Shown here piece after piece: positions 56,959-64,000 of a stretch of 64,000 bases of DNA; positions within the stretch are counted from its first letter, which is position 1, and each line of letters starts with the position of its first letter. The position numbers and the translations under genes are program-made. Below the pieces are notes generated by a model. It had not been told where the DNA came from and did no database searches. It worked only from the letters and a program-made list of their open reading frames with translations. This stretch comes from CAMASH01 sp041746635. Its GTDB lineage: Bacteria > Verrucomicrobiota > Verrucomicrobiia > Chthoniobacterales > Terrimicrobiaceae. The DNA lies in assembly GCA_041746635.1 (NCBI GenBank), contig JBGTGQ010000089.1, forward strand, positions 8,740 through 72,739, given 5' to 3'.

Positions 56959-57642
56959 TTATTCCGCAGCCAAGGCGGGGGCGTGCTTTGCAATCACGAC
57001 CGGCGTGCCGATTTTGACCAAGCCGAAAAGGTAGGAGGCTGTCTGGCGCCGGAGACGGACACAACCGTGCGAGGCCGCGCGCCCGCCGGGCACATGGCCG
57101 ACGTGCAGGCCCACGCCGGTGTCGGTCAGCCGCATCCAATAGGGCATGGCGGCACCGGCAAAGCTCGCGCCTTCAGGCACCGCATCCTTGCGGGTATCCG
57201 CGTCAGCGACCAACACGGTGCCGGCGGGATCCACGATCTTTCCATAAAGGTTGGAGTGATAATTCTTCACTTTTCCGCGGATCGTGTAGGTGCCGGTGGG
57301 GGTGGGATGGGATTTTTTTCCCGAGGCGAGAGGGAAATCCATGGCGATGGCTCCATTCACCAGGAGGAGTCCGCGTTGTTCGGCCAGCCCGATTTCAAGG
57401 CTGACGTTATCGGAGTTGGCTTGTTCCAGCAGGGTCTTGTTGCGGTAGGTATCGGCCTTCCAACTTTTCTTGGCCCGAAAGGCGGCGTGCTCCGTGCGGG
57501 TCTGGCCGCGGAGGGCGGAAAGCTCGCGATCCTCGCGAGCCTGGGCCTGCTTTTTTTGATAACCCTCCATCACTACGCAGCCGGTGAACGAGAGGCAGAA
57601 AGCCGCCAGAGCGGGCAGCGCAAGTTTGTGGGAGAACCGCAT
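56959..57642 (-). CDS. L,D-transpeptidase (YkuD family) lipoprotein
   Basis: A 227-residue protein with a lipoprotein signal ending 'FCLSFTGC' (Cys22). The YkuD catalytic domain covers ~75-227, with 'FPLASGKKSHPTPTGTYTIR' (~103-122) and the active-site 'HVGHVPGGRAASHGCVRLRR', where Cys is the nucleophile with His. Such enzymes form 3-3 cross-links in peptidoglycan or attach proteins to it. Residues ~25-65 are a charged helix. It is divergent from pdhA across 149 bases. Confidence 0.93.
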   Translation of the reverse strand: MRFSHKLALPALAAFCLSFTGCVVMEGYQKKQAQAREDRELSALRGQTRTEHAAFRAKKSWKADTYRNKTLLEQANSDNVSLEIGLAEQRGLLLVNGAIAMDFPLASGKKSHPTPTGTYTIRGKVKNYHSNLYGKIVDPAGTVLVADADTRKDAVPEGASFAGAAMPYWMRLTDTGVGLHVGHVPGGRAASHGCVRLRRQTASYLFGLVKIGTPVVIAKHAPALAAE

Positions 57643-57699
57643 TACCCTATTCCAAGCGCAAAAAAGCGCCGGAGAAAAGCGAATCCTGCGATTTCCCAG

Positions 57700-57728
57700 T
57701 TGTCAAAATCTTCCACCATGCGAAATAT
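57700..57728 (+). promoter_or_regulatory. Candidate promoter of the pdh operon
   Basis: A -35-like TTGTCA (57700-57705) and an AT-rich -10 AAATAT (57723-57728) with 17-base spacing lie upstream of pdhA (start 57792). The match is fair and the call tentative. Confidence 0.35.
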
Positions 57729-57791
57729 AGGACGGTTTTTGCCGGTCTCGGGGACCAAGGATCGGCAGGAGCAACTCCACCACCACCACGC

Positions 57792-58871
57792 ATGCCAAAA
57801 TCCGCCGCCACCCCCGTTGATTACGCCGAAGCGCCGGTCAACGCCGATCTCTCGAAGGAGGAAAAGCTCCGGCTTCTCCGGAACATGGTCCGCATCCGGC
57901 GCTTCGAGCTGCAAGCGGCCAAGATTTACAATGCGGGCAAGATGGGCGGCTTCCTCCATCTTTATAATGGTCAGGAATCCGTCGCGGTGGGCACAACTTC
58001 CCTCATGGGTGACAACGACCATGTCATCACCGCCTATCGCAACCACGGCCACGCTCTCTCTGTCGGGATGAGCATGAATGAATGTATGGCCGAACTTTAC
58101 GGCAAGGTCACCGGATGCTCCAAGGGCAAGGGCGGCTCGATGCATTTTTTCGCGCCGGACAAAAATTACTGGGGCGGCCACGGCATCGTCGCCGGACAAA
58201 CTCCGCTCGGTCTAGGTCTCGCTTTCGGCCTCAAATACAAGGGGCTCACTGGCGCCGCTCTCTGTTTTCTCGGGGACGGCGCGGTGAACCAAGGTTGCTT
58301 TTACGAGAGCCTCAACATGGCGTCTCTCTTTGAGCTGCCGGTCATTTACATCATCGAGAACAACAAATACTCCATGGGCACCAGCATGGAGCGCTCTTCC
58401 GTGGTGGACAAATGCCTGGCCCAGCGCGCCGAGGCGTTCAAAATCGAGTGGCAGCAGGCCGGGGGCGAAGATGTCTATGAAGTCCGCGCCGTAACCAAAA
58501 AAGCCCTGGACCGGGCGCATAAGGATTCCAAGCCGATGGTGATCGAGTTTGACACCTATCGCTACTACGGCCACTCCGTCGCCGACGCCAAACACAAGGG
58601 CGGCTACCGGCAGGAGGAGGAAATCGAGAAGTACAAAAAGGAACACGATCCCATCCAGCTTTTCAAATCCCGCCTCATCGCCGAGAAGGTGCTTTCCGAG
58701 GAACAGTTCGAAGCCATCGACGCCGAGGAAAAAGCCGAGGCCGTCGCCGCCTCGCAGTTCGCCGAGGAGAGCCCGAATCCGACCGAGGCGAGCATCTTCG
58801 AGGATGTCTATTTTGAAGTGGACCGCCAGACCGAAGCCGGTCGCACCGGCCGCCATTTCTTCAACAACTGA
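57792..58871 (+). CDS. pdhA: Pyruvate dehydrogenase E1 component, alpha subunit
   Basis: A 359-residue TPP enzyme subunit that decarboxylates pyruvate and reductively acetylates lipoyl-E2. Motifs: 'MVRIRRFELQAAKIYNAGKM' (~34-53), 'YRNHGHALSVGMSMNECMAE', 'KGKGGSMHFFAPDKNYWGGH' and the TPP-binding 'CFLGDGAVNQGCFYESLNMA'. The C-terminal ~35 residues are acidic and Ala-rich. It heads pdhA-X-pdhB-pdhC on the plus strand; the next gene starts 12 bases after. Confidence 0.96.
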   Translation: MPKSAATPVDYAEAPVNADLSKEEKLRLLRNMVRIRRFELQAAKIYNAGKMGGFLHLYNGQESVAVGTTSLMGDNDHVITAYRNHGHALSVGMSMNECMAELYGKVTGCSKGKGGSMHFFAPDKNYWGGHGIVAGQTPLGLGLAFGLKYKGLTGAALCFLGDGAVNQGCFYESLNMASLFELPVIYIIENNKYSMGTSMERSSVVDKCLAQRAEAFKIEWQQAGGEDVYEVRAVTKKALDRAHKDSKPMVIEFDTYRYYGHSVADAKHKGGYRQEEEIEKYKKEHDPIQLFKSRLIAEKVLSEEQFEAIDAEEKAEAVAASQFAEESPNPTEASIFEDVYFEVDRQTEAGRTGRHFFNN

Positions 58872-58883
58872 TTCGCGATCCCG

Positions 58884-59375
58884 ATGCGTTTTGCGGTTCT
58901 AGCGATTCTAGCGATTCTGGCCCCTCAGTTTTTGTTGCCCTGCGCCCTCGCGCAGCAAGCGGATTTTATGGAGAACCGCTGGGTGACCATCCTTTCCGTC
59001 TATCCTTCCTTCAAGGACGCAAAAGCCGACGCGGAAAAAATTGCCGCTCAGAGCAAAGTGCCCTTCTCGATGGAAGGCCGCGTTTTTGACCAAAAGCGGG
59101 GCCTGATTTATCCCGATAATTTCGACGACGAGGTGTTTGCCGGGCAATACGTTTCCCGGCGTTTTAATCAAACCGCGATCAAGGACCGCGAAACCGAATA
59201 CCTCTCCGTCGAACGGTCCGACGCCTACGAGGGGTTCAAACCCGGCTACTACATCGTGGTGGCGGGCGTTTACGAATCCGCCAAGGAAGCCCAGGCGCAA
59301 GCCAAACGCTTCACCAAATGGGCGCCCACCGCCTACGCCAAGAAAACCAAAATCTACCTGGGCTGCATGCACTAG
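58884..59375 (+). CDS. Exported protein of unknown function within the pdh operon
   Basis: A 163-residue protein with a Sec signal ('AILAILAPQFLLPCALAQ'). The mature part has two similar segments, 'WVTILSVYPSFKDAKADAEK' and 'YYIVVAGVYESAKEAQAQAK'. Both have the beta-alpha-beta pattern with 'A..A..A' helix that is typical of SPOR-like domains (peptidoglycan binding). It lies 12 bases after pdhA and 17 before pdhB, an unexpected place for an exported protein. Function is unknown. Confidence 0.7.
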   Translation: MRFAVLAILAILAPQFLLPCALAQQADFMENRWVTILSVYPSFKDAKADAEKIAAQSKVPFSMEGRVFDQKRGLIYPDNFDDEVFAGQYVSRRFNQTAIKDRETEYLSVERSDAYEGFKPGYYIVVAGVYESAKEAQAQAKRFTKWAPTAYAKKTKIYLGCMH

Positions 59376-59392
59376 CCGCCCCCCACACTGCC

Positions 59393-60367
59393 ATGCCACT
59401 AATCGAATACCGCGATGCACTGAACCAGGCGTTTGCCGAGGAAATCGAGCGCGACCCGAATGTCGTCCTCATCGGCGAGGAAGTCGCCCAATACGACGGA
59501 GCCTACAAAGTCACCCGGGGCCTGTGGAAAAAATACGGCGACAAGCGCGTGATGGACACCCCCATCAGCGAAGCGGCCTTTATCGGCATGGGCGTCGGGG
59601 CTTCCATGCTCGGCCTGCGGCCCGTGATGGAACTCATGTTCTGGAGTTTCGCCACCGTGGCTTACGATCAGATCATCAACAACGCCGGCCAGATCCGCTA
59701 CATGAGCGGCGGCCTGATCAATTGCCCCATCGTCATCCGCGGCCCCGCCAACGGCGGCACCAACGTGGGCGCGACCCACTCGCACACGCCGGAAAACTGG
59801 CTTGCGGCGATTCCCGGCCTCAAGGTCGTCAGCGCCGCCACGGCCTACGACGCCAAAGGTCTCATGAAAACCGCGATCCGGGATAACGACCCCGTGATGT
59901 TCATGGAGAACACCCTGCTTTACGGCGAAAAATACGAAGTGCCGGAAGAGGAATACCTCATCCCGCTCGGCCGCGCCGACATCAAACGCGTGGGCACGGA
60001 TATTACGCTGGTCTCTCACGGCCGCGCCGTACTCACCGCCCTTAAGGCGGCGGAAATTCTTGCCGCCGAGCATGACATCAGTTGCGAAGTCGTGGACCTG
60101 CGCTCGATCCGTCCGCTCGACGAGGAAACCGTGCTCGCCTCGGTCCGCAAAACCCACCGCGCCGTGCTGGTGGACGAAAACAAACCATTCTGCGGCGTTT
60201 CCGCCCAGATCTCCGCGATGATCATGGAGCAGGCCTTCGACGACCTTGATGCGCCGGTGGGCCGGGTCTGCTCCCTCGACGCCCCGGCCATTTATTCCCC
60301 GGCTGTGGAACCTTTTCAGCTCCCGACCCCGGATCGCATCATCAAAAAAGTAAAAGAGATTTGCTGA
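59393..60367 (+). CDS. pdhB: Pyruvate dehydrogenase E1 component, beta subunit
   Basis: A 324-residue partner of PdhA. Motifs include 'RDPNVVLIGEEVAQYDGAYK' (~22-41), 'RVMDTPISEAAFIGMGVGAS' (~53-72), 'GPANGGTNVGATHSHTPENW' (~115-134) and the transketolase-C 'CEVVDLRSIRPLDEETVLAS'. The ATG at 59393 gives the typical 'PLIEYRDALNQAFAEEIERD' N-terminus; the frame upstream (from 59318) lies within the preceding gene. pdhC follows after 56 bases. Confidence 0.97.
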   Translation: MPLIEYRDALNQAFAEEIERDPNVVLIGEEVAQYDGAYKVTRGLWKKYGDKRVMDTPISEAAFIGMGVGASMLGLRPVMELMFWSFATVAYDQIINNAGQIRYMSGGLINCPIVIRGPANGGTNVGATHSHTPENWLAAIPGLKVVSAATAYDAKGLMKTAIRDNDPVMFMENTLLYGEKYEVPEEEYLIPLGRADIKRVGTDITLVSHGRAVLTALKAAEILAAEHDISCEVVDLRSIRPLDEETVLASVRKTHRAVLVDENKPFCGVSAQISAMIMEQAFDDLDAPVGRVCSLDAPAIYSPAVEPFQLPTPDRIIKKVKEIC

Positions 60368-60423
60368 TCCGCAAAAAGGGACTGTCCATCCGGGATCTGC
60401 CATTTACCATCTGAGTCTTCCTC

Positions 60424-61641
60424 ATGCCTGCCATCACCATGCCCAAATTGAGCGACACGATGACCGAAGGGACCATCGCGCGCTGGAAGAAAAAGAAGGG
60501 AGACACCATTGCCGCCGGTGACATCCTCGCCGAAATCGAAACCGACAAGGCAACCATGGAGATGGAATGTTTCGACGATGGCGTGCTCACCGAAATTTTC
60601 GTGCCCGATGGCGGCAAGGCTCCCGTCGGGGCCAGGATCGCCCTTGTTCTCGCCGAAGGCGAAGCCGCCGAAAGCCCCGCCGAAGCTCCGGCCCCAGCGG
60701 AAAAAGCCGCGGAAGCCAAACCCGAGACCAAGGAAAAACCCGCCCCCGTCCCCGCCCCCAAGGGCGGCCGGACAAAAGCCTCCCCGCTGGCCAGGAAAAT
60801 AGCGGCCGAGCGCGCGGTCAACCTTGAAGGCATCACCGGCACCGGACCGGGCAACCGCATTGTCGCGAAGGACGTTCCCGCCAAGGGGTCCCCACCGGCC
60901 ACCACCGCGGCGGCCGCACCGAAAATCGAGGCCAAAGCCGCCGGCGAAGGTGACAAAACCATCCCCCTCTCCAACATGCGTCGCACCATCGCCGAGCGCC
61001 TGGTGGCCAGCAAACAGCAGAACCCGCACTTTTACCTTTCGGTTGAAGTGGACGCAGGCTCGCTCGTGCGCCTGCGCAAGGAACTCAACGCTTCCAACGA
61101 AGCCGCCGGATTGCCGAAACTCACGGTCAACGATTTCATCCTTCTCGCCGTCGCCCACGCCGCGGCCCAGCACCCCTACATCAACGCCTCGTGGGGCGGC
61201 GATTCCATCATTCAATACGCCGGGGTGAACATCTCCGTGGCTGTGGCGGTCGATGACGGCCTCATCACGCCGGTCATCCGCAACGCCGACAAACTTTCGC
61301 TCAAGGAAATCAGCGCGGCGGTTAAGGACCTGGCCAAACGCGCCCGCGAGAAAAAACTCAAGCCCGAGGAATACTCCGGCGGCACCATCACGGTCTCGAA
61401 TCTTGGCTCCTACGGCATCGAGCAGTTCTTTGCCATCGTCAACCCGCCCCAGGCCGCCATCCTGGCCATCGGCGCCATCGTGAAAAAACCGGTGGTGAAC
61501 GCCAAAAACGAAATCGTGGTGGGCGAGCGCATGATCATCTCCTTGAGCGGCGACCACCGCGTGGTGGATGGCGCCGTCGGAGCGGAATTCCTCTCGACCC
61601 TGCGCAAGCTGATCGAGAATCCGGCCATGATGCTATTCTAA
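60424..61641 (+). CDS. pdhC: Dihydrolipoamide acetyltransferase (pyruvate dehydrogenase E2)
   Basis: A 405-residue E2 core. Residues ~1-80 are a lipoyl domain with the modified Lys42 in 'EIETDKATMEMECFDDG'. A Pro/Ala/Lys linker (~80-115) leads to the E3/E1-binding domain (~117-150, 'KASPLARKIAAERAVNLEGI'). The catalytic domain (~175-405) has 'LSNMRRTIAERLVASKQQNP' and the active-site 'LSGDHRVVDGAVGAEFL'. Only one lipoyl domain is present. An lpd gene for E3 is not in the window. A dispersed repeat starts 4 bases after the stop. Confidence 0.96.
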   Translation: MPAITMPKLSDTMTEGTIARWKKKKGDTIAAGDILAEIETDKATMEMECFDDGVLTEIFVPDGGKAPVGARIALVLAEGEAAESPAEAPAPAEKAAEAKPETKEKPAPVPAPKGGRTKASPLARKIAAERAVNLEGITGTGPGNRIVAKDVPAKGSPPATTAAAAPKIEAKAAGEGDKTIPLSNMRRTIAERLVASKQQNPHFYLSVEVDAGSLVRLRKELNASNEAAGLPKLTVNDFILLAVAHAAAQHPYINASWGGDSIIQYAGVNISVAVAVDDGLITPVIRNADKLSLKEISAAVKDLAKRAREKKLKPEEYSGGTITVSNLGSYGIEQFFAIVNPPQAAILAIGAIVKKPVVNAKNEIVVGERMIISLSGDHRVVDGAVGAEFLSTLRKLIENPAMMLF

Positions 61642-61644
61642 ATA

Positions 61645-61702
61645 GTGGCATCGGCATCCTGACGATGAAGCTTGCCACGCAGCGGCTGGAAGCCGATGCC
61701 AC
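61645..61702. repeat. Dispersed GTGGCATCGGC repeat after pdhC
   Basis: GTGGCATCGGC (61645-61655) and GCCGATGCCAC (61692-61702) are perfect 11-base inverted arms, with GCATCCTGACGATG and CGGCTGGAA between. This is the most complete copy of the family also seen at 7633 and 43484. Confidence 0.65.
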
Positions 61703-61800
61703 GAGTAAAATGGTTAAATCCGGTTACGTCAGAAGCTGATTCAGTCGCTTCTCTCCAAGAAAATTCTCCCCATCGGCGAAGAATCTGGTGAACTAAAAAT

Positions 61801-62751
61801 ATGTTCGGGAAAACGGGGCGCTTGCTCTTGTTGGGCGCGGCTTTTTTTCTCACCACTGCCTTGTCAGCCGAGGAATGGGAAAAAGTCGCAGGCGGCAAAT
61901 ATGTCGATGGCCCGCACAACGATGGCGACAGCGTGGAGGTGGAACACAAGGGGCAGCGCCACGTCTTCCGTTTGTTTTTTGTGGACTGTGTCGAAAAAAG
62001 CCCCCATTCCCGCGTCCGGCGCATTGAGCAGGCCAAATATTTCGGACTGACGGGCGAAAATTCGGAGGACACCGCCATGCAGTTGGCCTTCGAGGCGGCG
62101 AAGTTCACCAGAGAACAATTGGACAAGCCATTTACAGTTTACACCCGTTGGCAAAAAGTGGACCCCACCGGAAAAAATCCCGCCATTCGCGCGTTCGTCG
62201 AAACCTCCGATGGCGCGGATCTCAGCAGCCTGCTCGTGAGCGAGGGACTGGCCATCATCCGCGAAGGCAAGGCGGCCTCCGATCATCCCAATGGCAAACA
62301 CCCCAGTGAATTGGTCGGCGACCTCCGCGCCACGGAAACGAAGGCGAGACTGGCACGCAAAGGGGCTTGGGGACTGGCCAAGTCGCGCGAATTGGGAACC
62401 GGGCCGGCCACCGCGACGGGGAGTGAGTTTGCCGCGACGGACCGGGCCGGGCTTTTTGCCAGCGCGGGCCGGCCGGTCAAAGTGAGGGGCCGCGTCGCCA
62501 AGATCGCGGCGCTGCCCGATGGACGGATCACGTTTTTGGACTTTGAGGGCAATCCGACCGGAGGATTTGTCGGAGTCATTCGCGCGGGATTTCTTCCCTC
62601 TTTTCACGAGCAATTTCCTGAGGAGCTGGAGAAAGCGCTGGTGGGGAAAGAAGTCACCCTCGAGGGCGTGATTACCCTCTACCGGGATATTCCCCAGATC
62701 GAACTGGAGGAAACCCGCCAGATCCAGATCGTGCCTGCGCCGCAGCGGTAG
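61801..62751 (+). CDS. Exported SNase-like (thermonuclease-fold) protein with a C-terminal OB-like domain
   Basis: A 316-residue protein with a Sec signal (1-~22, 'LLLLGAAFFLTTALSA'). Residues ~35-195 follow a thermonuclease-like pattern: 'DGDSVEVEHKGQRHVFRLFF' has the DGDS/RL core with 'VDCVEKSPHSRVRRIEQAKY', later 'LVSEGLAIIREGKAA' and 'AETKARLARKGAWGL'-type ending. Catalytic Arg/Glu positions differ from staphylococcal nuclease, so activity is uncertain. Residues ~225-316 ('VKVRGRVAKIAALPDGRITF') look like an OB-fold nucleic-acid-binding domain. It would act outside the cytoplasm. Confidence 0.75.
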   Translation: MFGKTGRLLLLGAAFFLTTALSAEEWEKVAGGKYVDGPHNDGDSVEVEHKGQRHVFRLFFVDCVEKSPHSRVRRIEQAKYFGLTGENSEDTAMQLAFEAAKFTREQLDKPFTVYTRWQKVDPTGKNPAIRAFVETSDGADLSSLLVSEGLAIIREGKAASDHPNGKHPSELVGDLRATETKARLARKGAWGLAKSRELGTGPATATGSEFAATDRAGLFASAGRPVKVRGRVAKIAALPDGRITFLDFEGNPTGGFVGVIRAGFLPSFHEQFPEELEKALVGKEVTLEGVITLYRDIPQIELEETRQIQIVPAPQR

Positions 62752-62957
62752 GCCAGTCCGCAGGAAGATCAGTCGCCGCAGTTGGAAGGTGCGTCAAGCC
62801 ATGACGACGCTTCAGGGCAGTTCCGTAAGAGAGGCAGGCCGTTGCCGACATGTAGAATATAGGACCCTATTGGCTTTCCTAAAGTCTCAGCAGGAATGAA
62901 TGCGACGTCACATTGACACCAGAATAATCCTACCTATTTTCACACCACACAAACGCA
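62752..62957. other. Intergenic region before the DJ-1-like gene
   Basis: No gene is visible in these 206 bases. The sequence becomes more AT-rich toward 62900-62957, matching the composition of the following gene and suggesting the boundary of a transferred segment. Confidence 0.4.
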
Positions 62958-63707
62958 ATGAAAACACCATTTGGGAAATTGATAATCATGCTGGTTGCAC
63001 TGCTGGCCGGTCTTACTTCGATCTTAGCATCGGAAGCAAAACCTATTTTGGTGCTTGTTACGGGTGCTGACAAAATGGCAGACGGAAAACCTACAGGACT
63101 CTGGCTTGAAGAGTTTGCCATCCCTTACAAGGTATTTTTGGATGCAGGATACAAGATTGAAGTATTTACGCCGAAAGGAGGTGCCGCGCCAATTGACCCA
63201 CGCAGCAACCCAGAACCAGACAAAGCAATTGCTTGGGAGGAAGCCTCCCGACGCTTGCGCGAAACAAAGCCTCTTGCGGGAGTCACCGCGGGAGATTTTT
63301 CCGCAGTTTTTATTCCCGGAGGTCATGGTGTGATGTTTGATTTGGCGGAGAATTCAGTCGCGGCGAAACTTATTCAGGAGTTTGACTCGCAAGGTAAGCC
63401 TGTTGCAGCAGTTTGCCACGGACCAGCCGCCCTCGTGAAAGTCTTGCGAAAGGACGGAGCGCCACTCGTGAAAGGGAGAAGGTTGGCAGCCTTTACGGAT
63501 GCAGAAGAACGTGCCGTAGAATTGGATAAGGATATGCCTTTCTTGCTCGAATCCAGACTGCGCGAATTGGGGGCCAAAGTAGAGACACGAGATAATTTCA
63601 CCGTTCAGGCAGTGCGCGACGGAAATTTGATCACCGGCCAGAACCCTGCATCAAGTGAAGCCACAGCGAAGCTATTAATCGGCGTGCTGTCAGAACAAAA
63701 AAGATAA
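62958..63707 (+). CDS. Exported DJ-1/PfpI-family protein
   Basis: A 249-residue protein with a signal peptide ('LIIMLVALLAGLTSILAS'). The DJ-1/PfpI fold is clear: 'PILVLVTGADKMADGKPTGL' at the start, 'FSAVFIPGGHGVMFDLAEN' (~114-132) and the nucleophile elbow 'PVAAVCHGPAALVKVLRKDG' with catalytic Cys. Relatives include Hsp31/YhbO-like chaperones, deglycases and type-1 glutamine amidotransferase-like proteins. An exported form is uncommon. The base composition and codon use (AAA, TTG, GAA) are more AT-rich than in the neighbours, which suggests horizontal gain. Confidence 0.85.
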   Translation: MKTPFGKLIIMLVALLAGLTSILASEAKPILVLVTGADKMADGKPTGLWLEEFAIPYKVFLDAGYKIEVFTPKGGAAPIDPRSNPEPDKAIAWEEASRRLRETKPLAGVTAGDFSAVFIPGGHGVMFDLAENSVAAKLIQEFDSQGKPVAAVCHGPAALVKVLRKDGAPLVKGRRLAAFTDAEERAVELDKDMPFLLESRLRELGAKVETRDNFTVQAVRDGNLITGQNPASSEATAKLLIGVLSEQKR

Positions 63708-64000
63708 GAGTGAAAGAAGGCTAATTCCGATGGGATGCCCGAATTGGCGGGTGGATGTTGTCACCCATTGCCAAAACCGGGGAATCTGGGGGAAAGAGGG
63801 CGCAGGGGACGGCGCGCATCTGATTCGACGGGCAAGGACTGGCGACGTACGGCGGAAAACAGGGCAAACGCATTAAAATCAGAGGGTAAAATATTGTTAC
63901 GAATAAATTGTACAAATTGAGATGAGTCTGGAAGAAGCTCGGGATGGAAGAAGAATCCCGAGTCGAAAATCTGAGTTATCACCTGAGCATTATTCCGGAT
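63708..64000. other. Right-edge region without a confirmed gene
   Basis: No complete gene is visible. An ATG at 63922 opens a short frame ('MSLEEARDGRRIPSRKSELS') that reaches the window edge without a stop; it could begin a gene but has too little sequence to judge. TTACGAATAAATTGTACAAATTG at 63897-63919 is AT-rich and could hold a promoter. Confidence 0.4.

Overview
The window is a GC-rich bacterial chromosome segment (roughly 60% G+C by eye) with densely packed genes on both strands. Its gene style points to the Verrucomicrobiota or a close PVC-group relative. The signs are many small Sec-exported or lipoprotein genes of unknown function, a LacI regulator of the type common in that phylum, intergenic repeats built from words such as 'ccgcggataacacgg', and start codons that often lack a clear Shine-Dalgarno. 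This placement is an inference; no rRNA gene is present to test it.

Layout. 1-10.6 kb: a TerB-like protein cut by the window edge, DAHP synthase, a DnaQ-type exonuclease, 5-formyl-THF cyclo-ligase, an MBL hydrolase, two cyclophilins, N-carbamoylputrescine amidase with an M14 peptidase, and hisB-hisH-hisA. 10.6-11.6 kb: tRNA-Phe followed by a gene-poor stretch with a decayed DUF6788-like fragment. 11.6-17 kb (minus strand): a YnbE-YdbL fusion, a YdbH/AsmA-like envelope protein, a UbiA prenyltransferase, an exported protein and a LacI regulator with a palindromic operator at its start. 17-25 kb: Nudix protein, K+ channel with RCK domains, His-rich outer-membrane protein behind an ATGCAA-rich operator-like array, TerC with a truncated TerB, NhaR-type regulator, BioA. 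25-35.5 kb: a fused MBL exonuclease/ATP-dependent DNA ligase, Lgt, MFS exporter, guanine deaminase, PhoR-PhoB, tRNA-Gly. 35.5-45.8 kb: MsbA-like ABC exporter, beta-galactosidase, a fur-sufC-sufB-sufD operon and a Tat-exported superoxide dismutase.

45.87-55.44 kb is the most unusual region. Seven same-strand genes all overlap their neighbours: HMG-CoA reductase, a UbiA-family prenyltransferase, a PEP-synthase/rifampin-phosphotransferase-like dikinase, a DUF3419/BtaA-like aminocarboxypropyltransferase, a two-part membrane protein with phytol/dolichol-kinase and DUF92-like features, a GNAT protein and an OleC-like adenylating enzyme. I propose an undescribed pathway for an isoprenoid-containing, amino-acid-headed lipid or a related metabolite. 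The operon structure is seen directly; the product is inference. 55.5-64 kb: RmuC, an L,D-transpeptidase, a pdhA-(unknown)-pdhB-pdhC operon, an SNase-like protein and a more AT-rich DJ-1/PfpI protein.

A second theme is intergenic structure. Many junctions hold an inverted repeat, each with its own sequence. A 63-bp element recurs with 61 of 63 bases identical, placed 3-4 nt before the hisA and sufC start codons. It forms the C-terminal codons of the upstream genes (hisH and fur).
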